Source: CAYOHP01 sp964403795 [NCBI: uncultured bacterium]
GTDB lineage: Bacteria > Muiribacteriota > UBA6191 > CAZXTJ01
Reading direction: 5' to 3'
DNA: 17,834 nucleotides
NCBI GenBank assembly: GCA_964403795.1
Contig: CAYOHP010000133.1
Span: 1-17,834 of the forward strand
The notes below the pieces were generated by a model. The model searched no databases. It saw only the letters and a program-made list of their open reading frames with translations, and was not told where the DNA came from. A program made the translations under genes and the position numbers. Within the stretch, counting starts at the first letter, position 1, and every line of letters starts with the position of its first letter. This document shows positions 6,324-13,106 of this stretch, piece after piece.

Positions 6324-9300
6324 ATGGGCGACGTCGATCTGCTCGAAGCGGTAGGCGCGGAGCTGGGCGCAGGGCGCGCCGGGCGGGCGCTCGCCATGCT
6401 GCAGCGCGCCGATCCCCGGGGCGACGGGCCCGAACTCCGGACCTTGCGGGTGGCGGTCTATGCCCATTCCGGCCTGGCGGAGGAGGCCCTGAAGCTGGTC
6501 CGGTCCTCCCGGGACCAGGGGGGGGAAGGCGAGCACCCCGAGCTCGAGCTCCAGGAGGCGCTCTGTCTGGAGGTCCTCCCCCGGGGCTCACGGTGCGAGG
6601 TGATGCGCCGCCTGGCGCCGCTCGAGGGGCTCCTCACCGGGCGCCAGGAAGCGGAGCGGCTGCTGCTCGAGAGCCGGATCCAGCTCGAGTGGGGGGCCCG
6701 GGAAGCCTCGATCAAGGCCTTCGGCGCGGCCCGGGCCGCGGATCCGGGTGCCGCGGGATGGGCCGGGCTGGAGTTGGCCCACCGCCTGCGCCGGGCCGAT
6801 CGCGAGGGCGCCGAGGCCATGGCCGCCGAGCCTGGGCTGAGCGGCCGGGACCGGGCCCGGCTGGCGGCGGCCCGGGGCGACTGGACCGCGGTCGAGATCG
6901 AGACCGAGATGCACCGGGACGCCTTCCTCGAGGACCCCGACGGGCTCGAGGAGCTTTCCTGCTACGCCGAGATGGCGGGCGATCTCGAGACCGCCCGGGT
7001 CGCGCTCGACACCCTGGCGCGTGCCTACCCGGGGTGGGGCGATCCGGTGCGCCGCGACTATCGTCTCGGGACCCTGTCGCTGCGCCTGGGCGATGCCGAG
7101 GGGGCGCGGCGCCAGCTGCGGCGGGCCGCCGGGGGCCCGGGTTGGCTGGGCCTGGCGGCCGAGTCCCTGCTGGCCCGGATCGGCGGGCCTTCCGTAGGTA
7201 CCACGGTCCTCCTGGCCCGGGTCCCGCATGTCGAGTGGCCCGGGGTCTATCCGGTGGCGGGGGTGGTCGCCCAGGCCCTGCACCGGCTGGGGGTGGCCTG
7301 CGATCCCTACGCCCTGCAGCGTCGCATCCGCATCGAGGGCGGGGACATCCTCACCTGCCACGAGATCCTCGACCACCTGCGCACCGAGGGGCTTCCGTTC
7401 GCCCGATTCGAGGCCGACGCCGAATCGATGCGCCGGGTGCTGGCGGCCGACCTGCCGGTGCTGGTCCGGGTCTCGATCCCGGGGGAGCCCCCCGGCTGGC
7501 TGCTGGTGACCGGATACGACGCGGTGGTGCGGGGCTTCCGGGTGCATCGCCCGGGCAACGGCGAGGTGGCCTGCGTGACCGAGGAGGCGCTGCTGGTCTA
7601 CCAGCGCCCGCACGGGTCCTCCGGGATCGCGGTCGGGGGCCCGGGGGACGTCCGGCGTCTCCAGGATCTGAGGCTGCACGCCTCGATGGGCCTCGAAGTG
7701 CTCGACCAGGCCGACCGGCTGAGTCGCCAGGGAGCGGCCCAGGAGGCGAGGGAACGCCTGCAACGGGCCCGGGCCCTGGGTGAGGGCCTGGTCTCGTACT
7801 GGCGGCTGCTGTCCGACCTGGAGCTGGCCTGGGCCGCCTCCGGGGGCGAGACCAAGGCCGATCCCGAGCCGCTGCTCTCGGAGGCTGCCCGGCGCTGGCC
7901 CCGTGACGCCTGGCCGCGTCTCTTCCGGGCCCGCTGGCTCTCCGAGTGCCGGGAGAAACCCGAGGAGGCGCTCCCCATCCTGAAGGCGGCCCGGGCCGAG
8001 TGCGAGCCGAGCGCCGAGCTGGCTACCGAACTCGGTGATCTGCTCGAGGAGCGGAGCGATTTCGAGGGGGCCGCCGACTCCTGGCTGGCCGCCATGGCGG
8101 CCGATCCCCGGGCCTCGCGTCCCCGGGAGCAGCTCTCCCGCCACCTCCGCCGCAAGGGCGAGCGGGCGGCCGCCCTGGTGCTGTCGGAGTCGGCCCGGGA
8201 GACCAATCCCGCCAATCCCTACAACTGGGAGATGCGGGGCATCCTGCTGATGGAAATGGGGCGCGACCCGGGCGAGATCGAGAGCGCGCTGCGGGGCGCG
8301 ATCGAGCTGAACCCGGTCCGTCCCTACGCCTACGGGTTCCTGGCCGACCACATGCTCCGCACCGGTCGGGCCGCCGAGGCGGTCCGGGTGCTGGAGGAGG
8401 CGACCCTCAGGGTGGCCGACCCCTACTCGTACCTGGTGCGCCTGGCCGAGGTGCACTTCGACCTGCAGCACTGGGGGGAGGCCGCGGAAGCCGCCGAGCG
8501 AGCCCTGGCGATCCGGCCCGGCCAGGCCTCGCCGCTGGCGCTGCGGGGTGCGGCCGCGGGCCGGGGCGGCGATCCCGAGCGGGCCCGGCGCGATCTCGAG
8601 GAGGCGATCCGGCTCGACCCCAAGGATGCCTGGGCGGTGCGGGAACTGGCCATCCACCTGCGCAATGCGGGCCAGACCGCCGACGCCCTGGCGGTGCTGG
8701 AGCGGGGTGCCGGGCAGTGTCCCAAGGACGTGGGCATCCGGGTCCAGAAGGCGCTCACCCTGGAACTCGACGGCGAGCTCGCGGGCGCGGTGGCTGCCGC
8801 CCAGGAGGCGTTGGAGCTCTCCGACGGCAGCGACCACGACGTGGTGCGGGTGCTGGCGAGGCTGGTCTCGGCGGCCAACGGGGTGGCGGCCGGGGTGGCG
8901 GTGTGGCGGTCCCACCTGGCGGCCCACGGGGAGGCGCGGGTGGGCCGCAAGAACTTCCTCTCCTTCTTGCTGGACCAGTCGGCATGGACCGAGGCCGAGC
9001 GCGAGGGGCGGGCCATGCTGGCCGAGGCCGAGGCCGAGGCCGACGAGGAGATCCTCGCCTGGTACGGCTTCGCCCTGGTGCGCCTGGAGCGGTCCGGGGA
9101 GGCGATCCCGTGGTTGGAGCGGGCCTTGGCGCTCGATTCCGGGTATCCCTTCGCCCGCTCGATCCTGCTCGATGCCTTGACCGAGGAAGGCCGGGAGGAG
9201 GACGCCGTCAAGGTGTACCAGGATTCCCGCAACGGGTTGACGCCGCTCGGCTTCGAGTGCGGCTTCGTGGCCTTCGCACGGCTCGGTCGCCACGAGGAGG

Positions 9301-10328
9301 CGCTGGGGGTGAGTCGGCGTGCCTGCGCGGCCCTGCCGGGTTCGGCCGCCTTCTTCCATCGCCGGGCGGCCCGCCTCCTGCTCGACGACCTCGCCGACTT
9401 CCAGTCCGCGCTGGCGGAGGCCGAGGCCGCGGTCGAGTGTGACCCCGACGAGGTGCGCAACCACGAGATCCTGGCCTGGGCGGCGGTGGCCAACCGCGAC
9501 TTCGAGCGGGCCGAGGAGTCGATGGACCGGATGATCGAGCGGGGGGCCGACGAGGAGGACCTGCTTCGGTTCCGTCGTTCCATGGCCCAGCGGCGGGGCG
9601 ACCATGGCTGCGAGGAGGCCTGCGACCGGCGCCTCGCCGAGCTCTCCGAGGCCAGGGGCCAGTGCGGTCAGGCCTGGCGGATCGAGGCGGCGGGCCAGAG
9701 CCTGTTCGGGGGCCGGTGGCAGGATGCCTTCTGGCGTCACCTGGAGGGTCTCGAGCCGGGGCCCGAGGACTGGGGGACGTTGGCCTGCCGGGCGGTCTCG
9801 GCAGGGCGGTTCGAACTGGCCATGGAGCTCCTGGGGCGGGCCGGGAGCGAGCTGGCGGCCGACGGGTTGCTGGCCGCGGGCGACCTGGAGGATCTCGCCG
9901 GTCGCCGGGACCGGGCCCTGGAGCGCTACCGGGAGCTGGCGACCCGCTTCGCCGAGGACCACCGGGGCATCGAGCATGTGGGCAAGGTGCTGCTGGTCCA
10001 GCGCAAGCTCGAGGAGGCCAGGGATCCCCTGGAGGCGGCCTACCGGTCGGCCCGCAACTACTGCGATTCGTCCAACCTGCTCCTGGGGGCGATACGGCTG
10101 GCCAGCCGGCAGGCCAGGGAGGCGCATCCCTACTTCCGGCGCGCCGCCGAGCTGCGCTGGGGCGAGGATGCCAGCGTGGTGTCCGCCATGGCGCTCTGGT
10201 CGGAGGGCGATCCCCGCCGGGCCGAGCTGGCCCTGGGGGACGCCCTGCGCTCGCCCCGCCTGCTGCCGCTCGACCGGGAGATCGGGTTGATGCTCGCCGA
10301 GTTCGCCAACCTGGGGGTGCGGACGTAG
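6324..10328 (+). CDS. Giant TPR protein with an embedded, apparently inactive C39-peptidase-like domain
   Basis: This 1334-residue protein has no signal peptide or TM segment and is probably cytoplasmic. Residues 1-290 and about 445-1334 are tandem helical repeats of TPR type, with recurring small-residue and Tyr-Pro spacing (for example 660-830, ending in blocks like ALAIRPGQASPLALRG and AIRLDPKDAWAVREL). Residues about 296-428 resemble a C39_2-type papain-fold domain: a VPHVEWPG lead, a helix, then a GGDILTCHEILDHL segment, RFEADAESMRRVL, and a GWLLVTGYD strand. The expected catalytic Gln and Cys are replaced around WPGVYPVAG (305-313), the His before the VTGYD strand is Trp392, and the following Asp-Pro is HRP. 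So peptide binding or scaffolding is likelier than proteolysis. Start is the ATG at 6324 with only a weak ribosome binding site. The TPR call is firm; the C39 relation is by pattern; the function is unknown. Confidence 0.85.
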   Translation: MGDVDLLEAVGAELGAGRAGRALAMLQRADPRGDGPELRTLRVAVYAHSGLAEEALKLVRSSRDQGGEGEHPELELQEALCLEVLPRGSRCEVMRRLAPLEGLLTGRQEAERLLLESRIQLEWGAREASIKAFGAARAADPGAAGWAGLELAHRLRRADREGAEAMAAEPGLSGRDRARLAAARGDWTAVEIETEMHRDAFLEDPDGLEELSCYAEMAGDLETARVALDTLARAYPGWGDPVRRDYRLGTLSLRLGDAEGARRQLRRAAGGPGWLGLAAESLLARIGGPSVGTTVLLARVPHVEWPGVYPVAGVVAQALHRLGVACDPYALQRRIRIEGGDILTCHEILDHLRTEGLPFARFEADAESMRRVLAADLPVLVRVSIPGEPPGWLLVTGYDAVVRGFRVHRPGNGEVACVTEEALLVYQRPHGSSGIAVGGPGDVRRLQDLRLHASMGLEVLDQADRLSRQGAAQEARERLQRARALGEGLVSYWRLLSDLELAWAASGGETKADPEPLLSEAARRWPRDAWPRLFRARWLSECREKPEEALPILKAARAECEPSAELATELGDLLEERSDFEGAADSWLAAMAADPRASRPREQLSRHLRRKGERAAALVLSESARETNPANPYNWEMRGILLMEMGRDPGEIESALRGAIELNPVRPYAYGFLADHMLRTGRAAEAVRVLEEATLRVADPYSYLVRLAEVHFDLQHWGEAAEAAERALAIRPGQASPLALRGAAAGRGGDPERARRDLEEAIRLDPKDAWAVRELAIHLRNAGQTADALAVLERGAGQCPKDVGIRVQKALTLELDGELAGAVAAAQEALELSDGSDHDVVRVLARLVSAANGVAAGVAVWRSHLAAHGEARVGRKNFLSFLLDQSAWTEAEREGRAMLAEAEAEADEEILAWYGFALVRLERSGEAIPWLERALALDSGYPFARSILLDALTEEGREEDAVKVYQDSRNGLTPLGFECGFVAFARLGRHEEALGVSRRACAALPGSAAFFHRRAARLLLDDLADFQSALAEAEAAVECDPDEVRNHEILAWAAVANRDFERAEESMDRMIERGADEEDLLRFRRSMAQRRGDHGCEEACDRRLAELSEARGQCGQAWRIEAAGQSLFGGRWQDAFWRHLEGLEPGPEDWGTLACRAVSAGRFELAMELLGRAGSELAADGLLAAGDLEDLAGRRDRALERYRELATRFAEDHRGIEHVGKVLLVQRKLEEARDPLEAAYRSARNYCDSSNLLLGAIRLASRQAREAHPYFRRAAELRWGEDASVVSAMALWSEGDPRRAELALGDALRSPRLLPLDREIGLMLAEFANLGVRT
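7209..7607 (+). other. Degenerate C39-like (papain-fold) domain region
   Basis: This segment encodes residues 296-428 of the giant TPR protein. The order of elements matches C39-type domains found with TPRs in other bacteria: a VPH lead strand, an amphipathic helix where the nucleophile normally sits, a linker with 'GG..T..EI..HL', an 'EAD' strand followed by a helix, 'LPVLVRV', then 'LLVTGYD'. No Cys is present at the helix N-cap and no His before the GYD strand. Cys326 and Cys345 occur elsewhere and are unlikely to be nucleophiles. Confidence 0.55.
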
Positions 10329-10336
10329 GGCGAGGC

Positions 10337-10378
10337 GGGCCTGTGGGGCCCGGGGGGGCAGGGGGCTCGGGGCGGGGG
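10337..10378 (+). other. GC hairpin followed by a five-run G-quadruplex motif in a convergent gap
   Basis: The 52-base gap between the convergent TPR and ispH stop codons holds GGGCC-TGTGG-GGCCC (10337-10351), a 5-bp hairpin. It overlaps five runs of four to seven G (10345-10348, 10352-10358, 10361-10365, 10369-10372, 10374-10378) separated by only 1-3 bases. That is a textbook G-quadruplex pattern on the plus strand. Neither strand has a T-tract, so classic intrinsic termination is unlikely. The element may stall polymerase or protect 3' ends of one or both transcripts. Confidence 0.5.
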
Positions 10379-10380
10379 CC

Positions 10381-11355
10381 TCAGATCTCGATCGACGGGT
10401 CGGCGTCGTCGGGCTCGAGGTCGCCGGTGCGAGTGTCCTTGAGGAAGCGGACCGGCCGGTCGCAGAGCTCGGCGATCCGGCGTTTCACGGCCTCGATCTG
10501 GTCCTGGGGGGTCGAGGTCCCGGCCCCGATCCCCACGTGGCGGGCGGAGGCGAACCAGGCGGACTCGAGCAGTTCCGGCGAATCGACATGGTGGGTGCCC
10601 TCGGGCAGGTAGCGCCGGGCGATCCTGGCGAGGTTGGTGGTGTTCGAGGAGTCGAACCCTCCCACGATCACCATCACGTCGACCCACTGGGCCAGGTTCT
10701 CGACCGCGGTCTGCTGGTTCTTCACCGGCTTGCAGCGGGTGTCCACGGCCCGCATGTCGGGGTAGCGGCGGGACCGGATCTCGTCGACCAGGGCGCGGAA
10801 CTTCTCGGCCGTGATGGTGGTCTGGCAGAGGGCCACGGTCTTCGGGAAGCGGTCGTCGGGGAGGGCGTCGACGTGCTCCGGGGCGTAGACCACGTGGATG
10901 TCGTGGCCGTAGGAGCGGCTGGCGATGATCTCGGCGTGGGAAGGGTTGCCTACCAGGATCACCCGGTAGCCCTGCTCCTCGAAGCTGCGGATCTTGGCGT
11001 AGACCCACTTCAGGAGCACCGGGCAGGTGGCGTCGTGGTAGCGGATCCCGAGCCGGTCCAGCTCCTCCTTGAGGTGGCGGGGATACCCGTGGGCGGTGAT
11101 CACGACCTCGTCGACGCCCTCGAGGGTATCGAGGTCGGCGTAGCGCTCGAGCACCGGGATGCCCTGGGCGGCCAGGTCGGAGACGATCCGCGGGTTGTGG
11201 ACCAGGGGACCGAGGATCGGCTTCTTCTCCCGCTCGGCCATCTCGATGGCGGCCTCGACCCCGAAGCAGGTCCCGGCGCTGCGGGCCACGATCACTTCGA
11301 TCTCGCCGGCGGCCGGGGTGGTGGCGGTTCCCGGGTCGGGAGTCCGGGTCGTCAC
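10381..11355 (-). CDS. ispH: 4-hydroxy-3-methylbut-2-enyl diphosphate reductase (IspH/LytB)
   Basis: IspH is the last enzyme of the MEP pathway: it reduces HMBPP to IPP and DMAPP using an oxygen-sensitive [4Fe-4S] cluster in the cytoplasm. The 324-residue protein keeps the three cluster cysteines: Cys30 (GTCFGVEAAI), Cys111 (DATCPV) and Cys208 (DTRCKP). Also present are His53 (LVHN), His89 (TAHG), His140 and Glu142 (SHAE), Thr180 (QTTIT), GGFDSSNT (232-239) and GAGTSTP (277-283). The segment around Cys208 differs from the common NTIC-x-ATxxRQ form. The C-terminus carries a short acidic tail. I start at the GTG at 11355, which overlaps the preceding TPR gene's stop as GTGA. A longer open frame runs upstream but only antisense to gmhB. 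Family call is very secure. Confidence 0.95.
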   Translation of the reverse strand: MTTRTPDPGTATTPAAGEIEVIVARSAGTCFGVEAAIEMAEREKKPILGPLVHNPRIVSDLAAQGIPVLERYADLDTLEGVDEVVITAHGYPRHLKEELDRLGIRYHDATCPVLLKWVYAKIRSFEEQGYRVILVGNPSHAEIIASRSYGHDIHVVYAPEHVDALPDDRFPKTVALCQTTITAEKFRALVDEIRSRRYPDMRAVDTRCKPVKNQQTAVENLAQWVDVMVIVGGFDSSNTTNLARIARRYLPEGTHHVDSPELLESAWFASARHVGIGAGTSTPQDQIEAVKRRIAELCDRPVRFLKDTRTGDLEPDDADPSIEI

Positions 11356-11708
11356 GGCTCGGCCTTCAGGTTCGAGAGTTTGCGCTTGGCACGGTCGGCG
11401 AAGCCCCCGGTGTCGTCGAGCCCGAGCACCCGGTTCCAATGGGCCTTGGCGGCCTCGACCTCGCCCTTCCGGTAGAGGGTGTTGCCCAGGTAGTAGTGGT
11501 AGCTGGCGTTCTCCGGGAACTTGGCGAGCAGCTTCTGGTAGGTCTCGATGGCGGCCTCGGTCTGGCCGTGGCTGTAGTAGGCGAAGGCCGCCCAGTCCAT
11601 CAGGTCGTAATTCCCGGGATCGGCCGCCAGCCGGTCGGTGAGCAGCTTCAACTCCTCGTTGGAGACGTTCTGCCGGTACTGGGTGAAGGTGGTGGAGATC
11701 TTGCGCAC
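11352..11708 (-). CDS. Small TPR protein
   Basis: This 118-residue soluble protein consists mostly of two to three TPR-like helical hairpins (about 18-50, 34-67 and 68-101). Typical spacing is seen in AAFAYYSHGQTEAAIETYQ and YYLGNTLYRKGEVEAAKAH. There is no signal peptide. It starts at a GTG preceded by GGGAGGG with a four-base gap, a strong ribosome binding site. Its stop overlaps the ispH start (GTGA), so the two are translationally coupled. TPRs mediate protein-protein contacts; whether this one binds IspH, helps its Fe-S cluster, or is unrelated cannot be said. Real gene with good confidence; function unknown. Confidence 0.85.
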   Translation of the reverse strand: MRKISTTFTQYRQNVSNEELKLLTDRLAADPGNYDLMDWAAFAYYSHGQTEAAIETYQKLLAKFPENASYHYYLGNTLYRKGEVEAAKAHWNRVLGLDDTGGFADRAKRKLSNLKAEP

Positions 11709-11726
11709 GGGCCCTCCCGGGGCCGG

Positions 11727-11735
11727 ATCCTAGCA
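11727..11735 (-). promoter_or_regulatory. Possible extended -10 promoter for the TPR-ispH pair
   Basis: On the minus strand TGCTAGGAT matches an extended -10 box (TGn followed by a hexamer with four of six TATAAT matches). It lies about 19 bases upstream of the GTG start of the small TPR gene, in the 115-base divergent gap facing gmhB. No good -35 is seen at 16-18 bases, which extended -10 promoters can tolerate. The predicted leader is short but still contains GGGAGGG. Confidence 0.4.
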
Positions 11736-11823
11736 GGACCGTTCGGCCTCGCTCGCCGGGGGGAGCGGTGCCGGTTCCGGTCCGCCGCCCCTCCCCATGG
11801 TACCTTGCCGCCTCGTGGCGACG

Positions 11824-12405
11824 ATGCGGCGATCCGGAGTGCTGCTCGACCGGGACGGGACCCTGATCGTCGAGCGCCACTACCTTTCCGATCCCGGGGG
11901 GGTCGAACTCTTCCCCGGCGCCGCGGCGGCGGTGGCGCGCTTGAACCGGGCGGGGTGGCCGGTGGCGGTGGTCACCAACCAGAGCGGGATCGGCCGTGGG
12001 TACTTCGACGAGGGCGCCATGCAAGGGGTCCATCGCAGGATCGACGCCTTGCTGGCCGCCGAGGGGGCCAGGATCGACCTGTGGCTCCACTGCCCCCACT
12101 CCCCGGAGGCCGGGGGCGAGGACTGCATCTGTCGCAAGCCGCAGCCGGGGATGGGCCTGGAGGCGGTGGCCCGGCTGGACCTCGATCCGGGGCGCTCCTA
12201 CGTGGTGGGCGACAAGGCCGCCGACATCGGCCTGGCCCGGGCCATCGGCGCCGGGGCGATCCTGGTGCGGACCGGGTACGGGGAGGAGGCTGTCGCCCGG
12301 TTCGCCGGGGACCCCGGCGTGTTCGTTGCCCGGGACCTCGCCGATGCGGTCCAATGGATCCTGGCGGGGAACTCCGGGGCCGCCGGGCCGGTCTCCGGGG
12401 AGTGA
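11824..12405 (+). CDS. gmhB: D-glycero-D-manno-heptose 1,7-bisphosphate 7-phosphatase (GmhB, HAD family)
   Basis: GmhB removes the 7-phosphate from heptose 1,7-bisphosphate during ADP-heptose synthesis for LPS core or S-layer glycans. The 193-residue HAD-superfamily protein has motif I DRDGT (nucleophile Asp9, acid/base Asp11), motif II VTNQSG (50-55), the GmhB zinc site C-x-H...C-x-C (Cys90, His92, Cys101, Cys103), Lys105, and motif IV GDKAAD (Asp130, Asp134). The ATG at 11824 leaves nine residues before DRDGT as is usual; an in-frame GTG at 11815 is possible and neither has a clear ribosome binding site. No other heptose gene is nearby. The histidinol-phosphatase paralogue (HisB-N) shares this fold and zinc loop; no his genes are near, so GmhB is preferred. 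Confidence 0.9.
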   Translation: MRRSGVLLDRDGTLIVERHYLSDPGGVELFPGAAAAVARLNRAGWPVAVVTNQSGIGRGYFDEGAMQGVHRRIDALLAAEGARIDLWLHCPHSPEAGGEDCICRKPQPGMGLEAVARLDLDPGRSYVVGDKAADIGLARAIGAGAILVRTGYGEEAVARFAGDPGVFVARDLADAVQWILAGNSGAAGPVSGE

Positions 12406-12415
12406 TGGGATTCCC

Positions 12416-13096
12416 ATGAGTCAGCGCCGGGAGGTCCGGCTCAATCTCGAGACCGAGCGTCCTCCCTCCACCGGGGGAACGGTCGTCGCCTTCGGGATCC
12501 TCCTGGCGATCTGCGTGGCGGTCCGCTTCTACGTCTATTCGGACCCCCCTCACATGGGTCCGGAGCGCTACGAGAAGCCGGTCGAGACCCGCCTCTACCA
12601 TCTCGATCCCAGGGACAAGGAATTCCCGGCGGGCTACGAGCCGGTGGAGTCCGAAGCCCGGGTGGTCTCGGTTTCCCTGGAGGAGGCCCTGGCGCCGCTG
12701 CCCGAGGCGTCGCGGCCCAAGGTGCCGTCGCCGGAGAAGGTGGCCAGGACCCAGGTCTCGACCTATCTCGACGACAATCGGGCCCGGGCCTGGGTGGTGG
12801 CGGTGGAGTACCGGGATGCCGAGGCACCCCAGGAGGCGGGGGCCGCCCTGCGCCAGGACCGGGCCCTGGTCTTCGTGATCCGGGAAGGCGGGCGTCCCAC
12901 GGGTCAGCTGGCCGAGGCGGTGCGCCTGAAGGGTGCCCGGATGAAGAAGCTCACGGTCCAGCTCGAGAAGATGAAGACCCTGGGGAACGCCTACATCCAG
13001 TTCGGGATCGACGTGGTGGTGGGGCTGCTCTTCGCTCTCTTCGCGCTGTTCCTCACCAAGTACTTCCTGGTGATGCGTCAGATCGAGCAGTTCTGA
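12416..13096 (+). CDS. Unrecognised two-TM membrane protein
   Basis: I do not recognise this 226-residue protein. It has a polar N-terminus, TM1 at about 21-41, a soluble middle region of about 155 residues and TM2 at about 197-220, ending in a short tail (RQIEQF). With a positively charged N-terminus the middle domain would lie outside the membrane and both ends inside. The middle part begins with a proline-rich stretch. It contains a possible alpha/beta segment (about 112-160, around RAWVVAVEYRD and RALVFVIREGG), then a predicted amphipathic helix (about 162-190) leading into TM2. It starts 10 bases after gmhB and is probably co-transcribed; the upstream GGGAG/TGGGA is a usable ribosome binding site. 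Its 3' end faces the ABC gene with a 10-base gap. It is real by codon use and membrane pattern; function unknown. Confidence 0.78.
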   Translation: MSQRREVRLNLETERPPSTGGTVVAFGILLAICVAVRFYVYSDPPHMGPERYEKPVETRLYHLDPRDKEFPAGYEPVESEARVVSVSLEEALAPLPEASRPKVPSPEKVARTQVSTYLDDNRARAWVVAVEYRDAEAPQEAGAALRQDRALVFVIREGGRPTGQLAEAVRLKGARMKKLTVQLEKMKTLGNAYIQFGIDVVVGLLFALFALFLTKYFLVMRQIEQF

Positions 13097-13106
13097 CCCT
13101 TTCCAA

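Noticed and set aside
9021-9042. Short tandem GCCGAG repeat
   Set aside because: It encodes an Ala-Glu run in a TPR helix and is explained by coding use; too short to count as a repeat element.
6588-10127. A 1179-residue open frame antisense to the giant TPR gene
   Set aside because: It mirrors the TPR gene's codon structure, is rich in Gly, Pro, Arg, Gln and His with no recognisable motif, and is expected in DNA this GC-rich. The plus-strand frame has clear TPR pattern.
11356-12417. A long N-terminal extension of IspH
   Set aside because: The open frame runs antisense to gmhB and out-of-frame with the small TPR gene; IspH family length fits the GTG at 11355.
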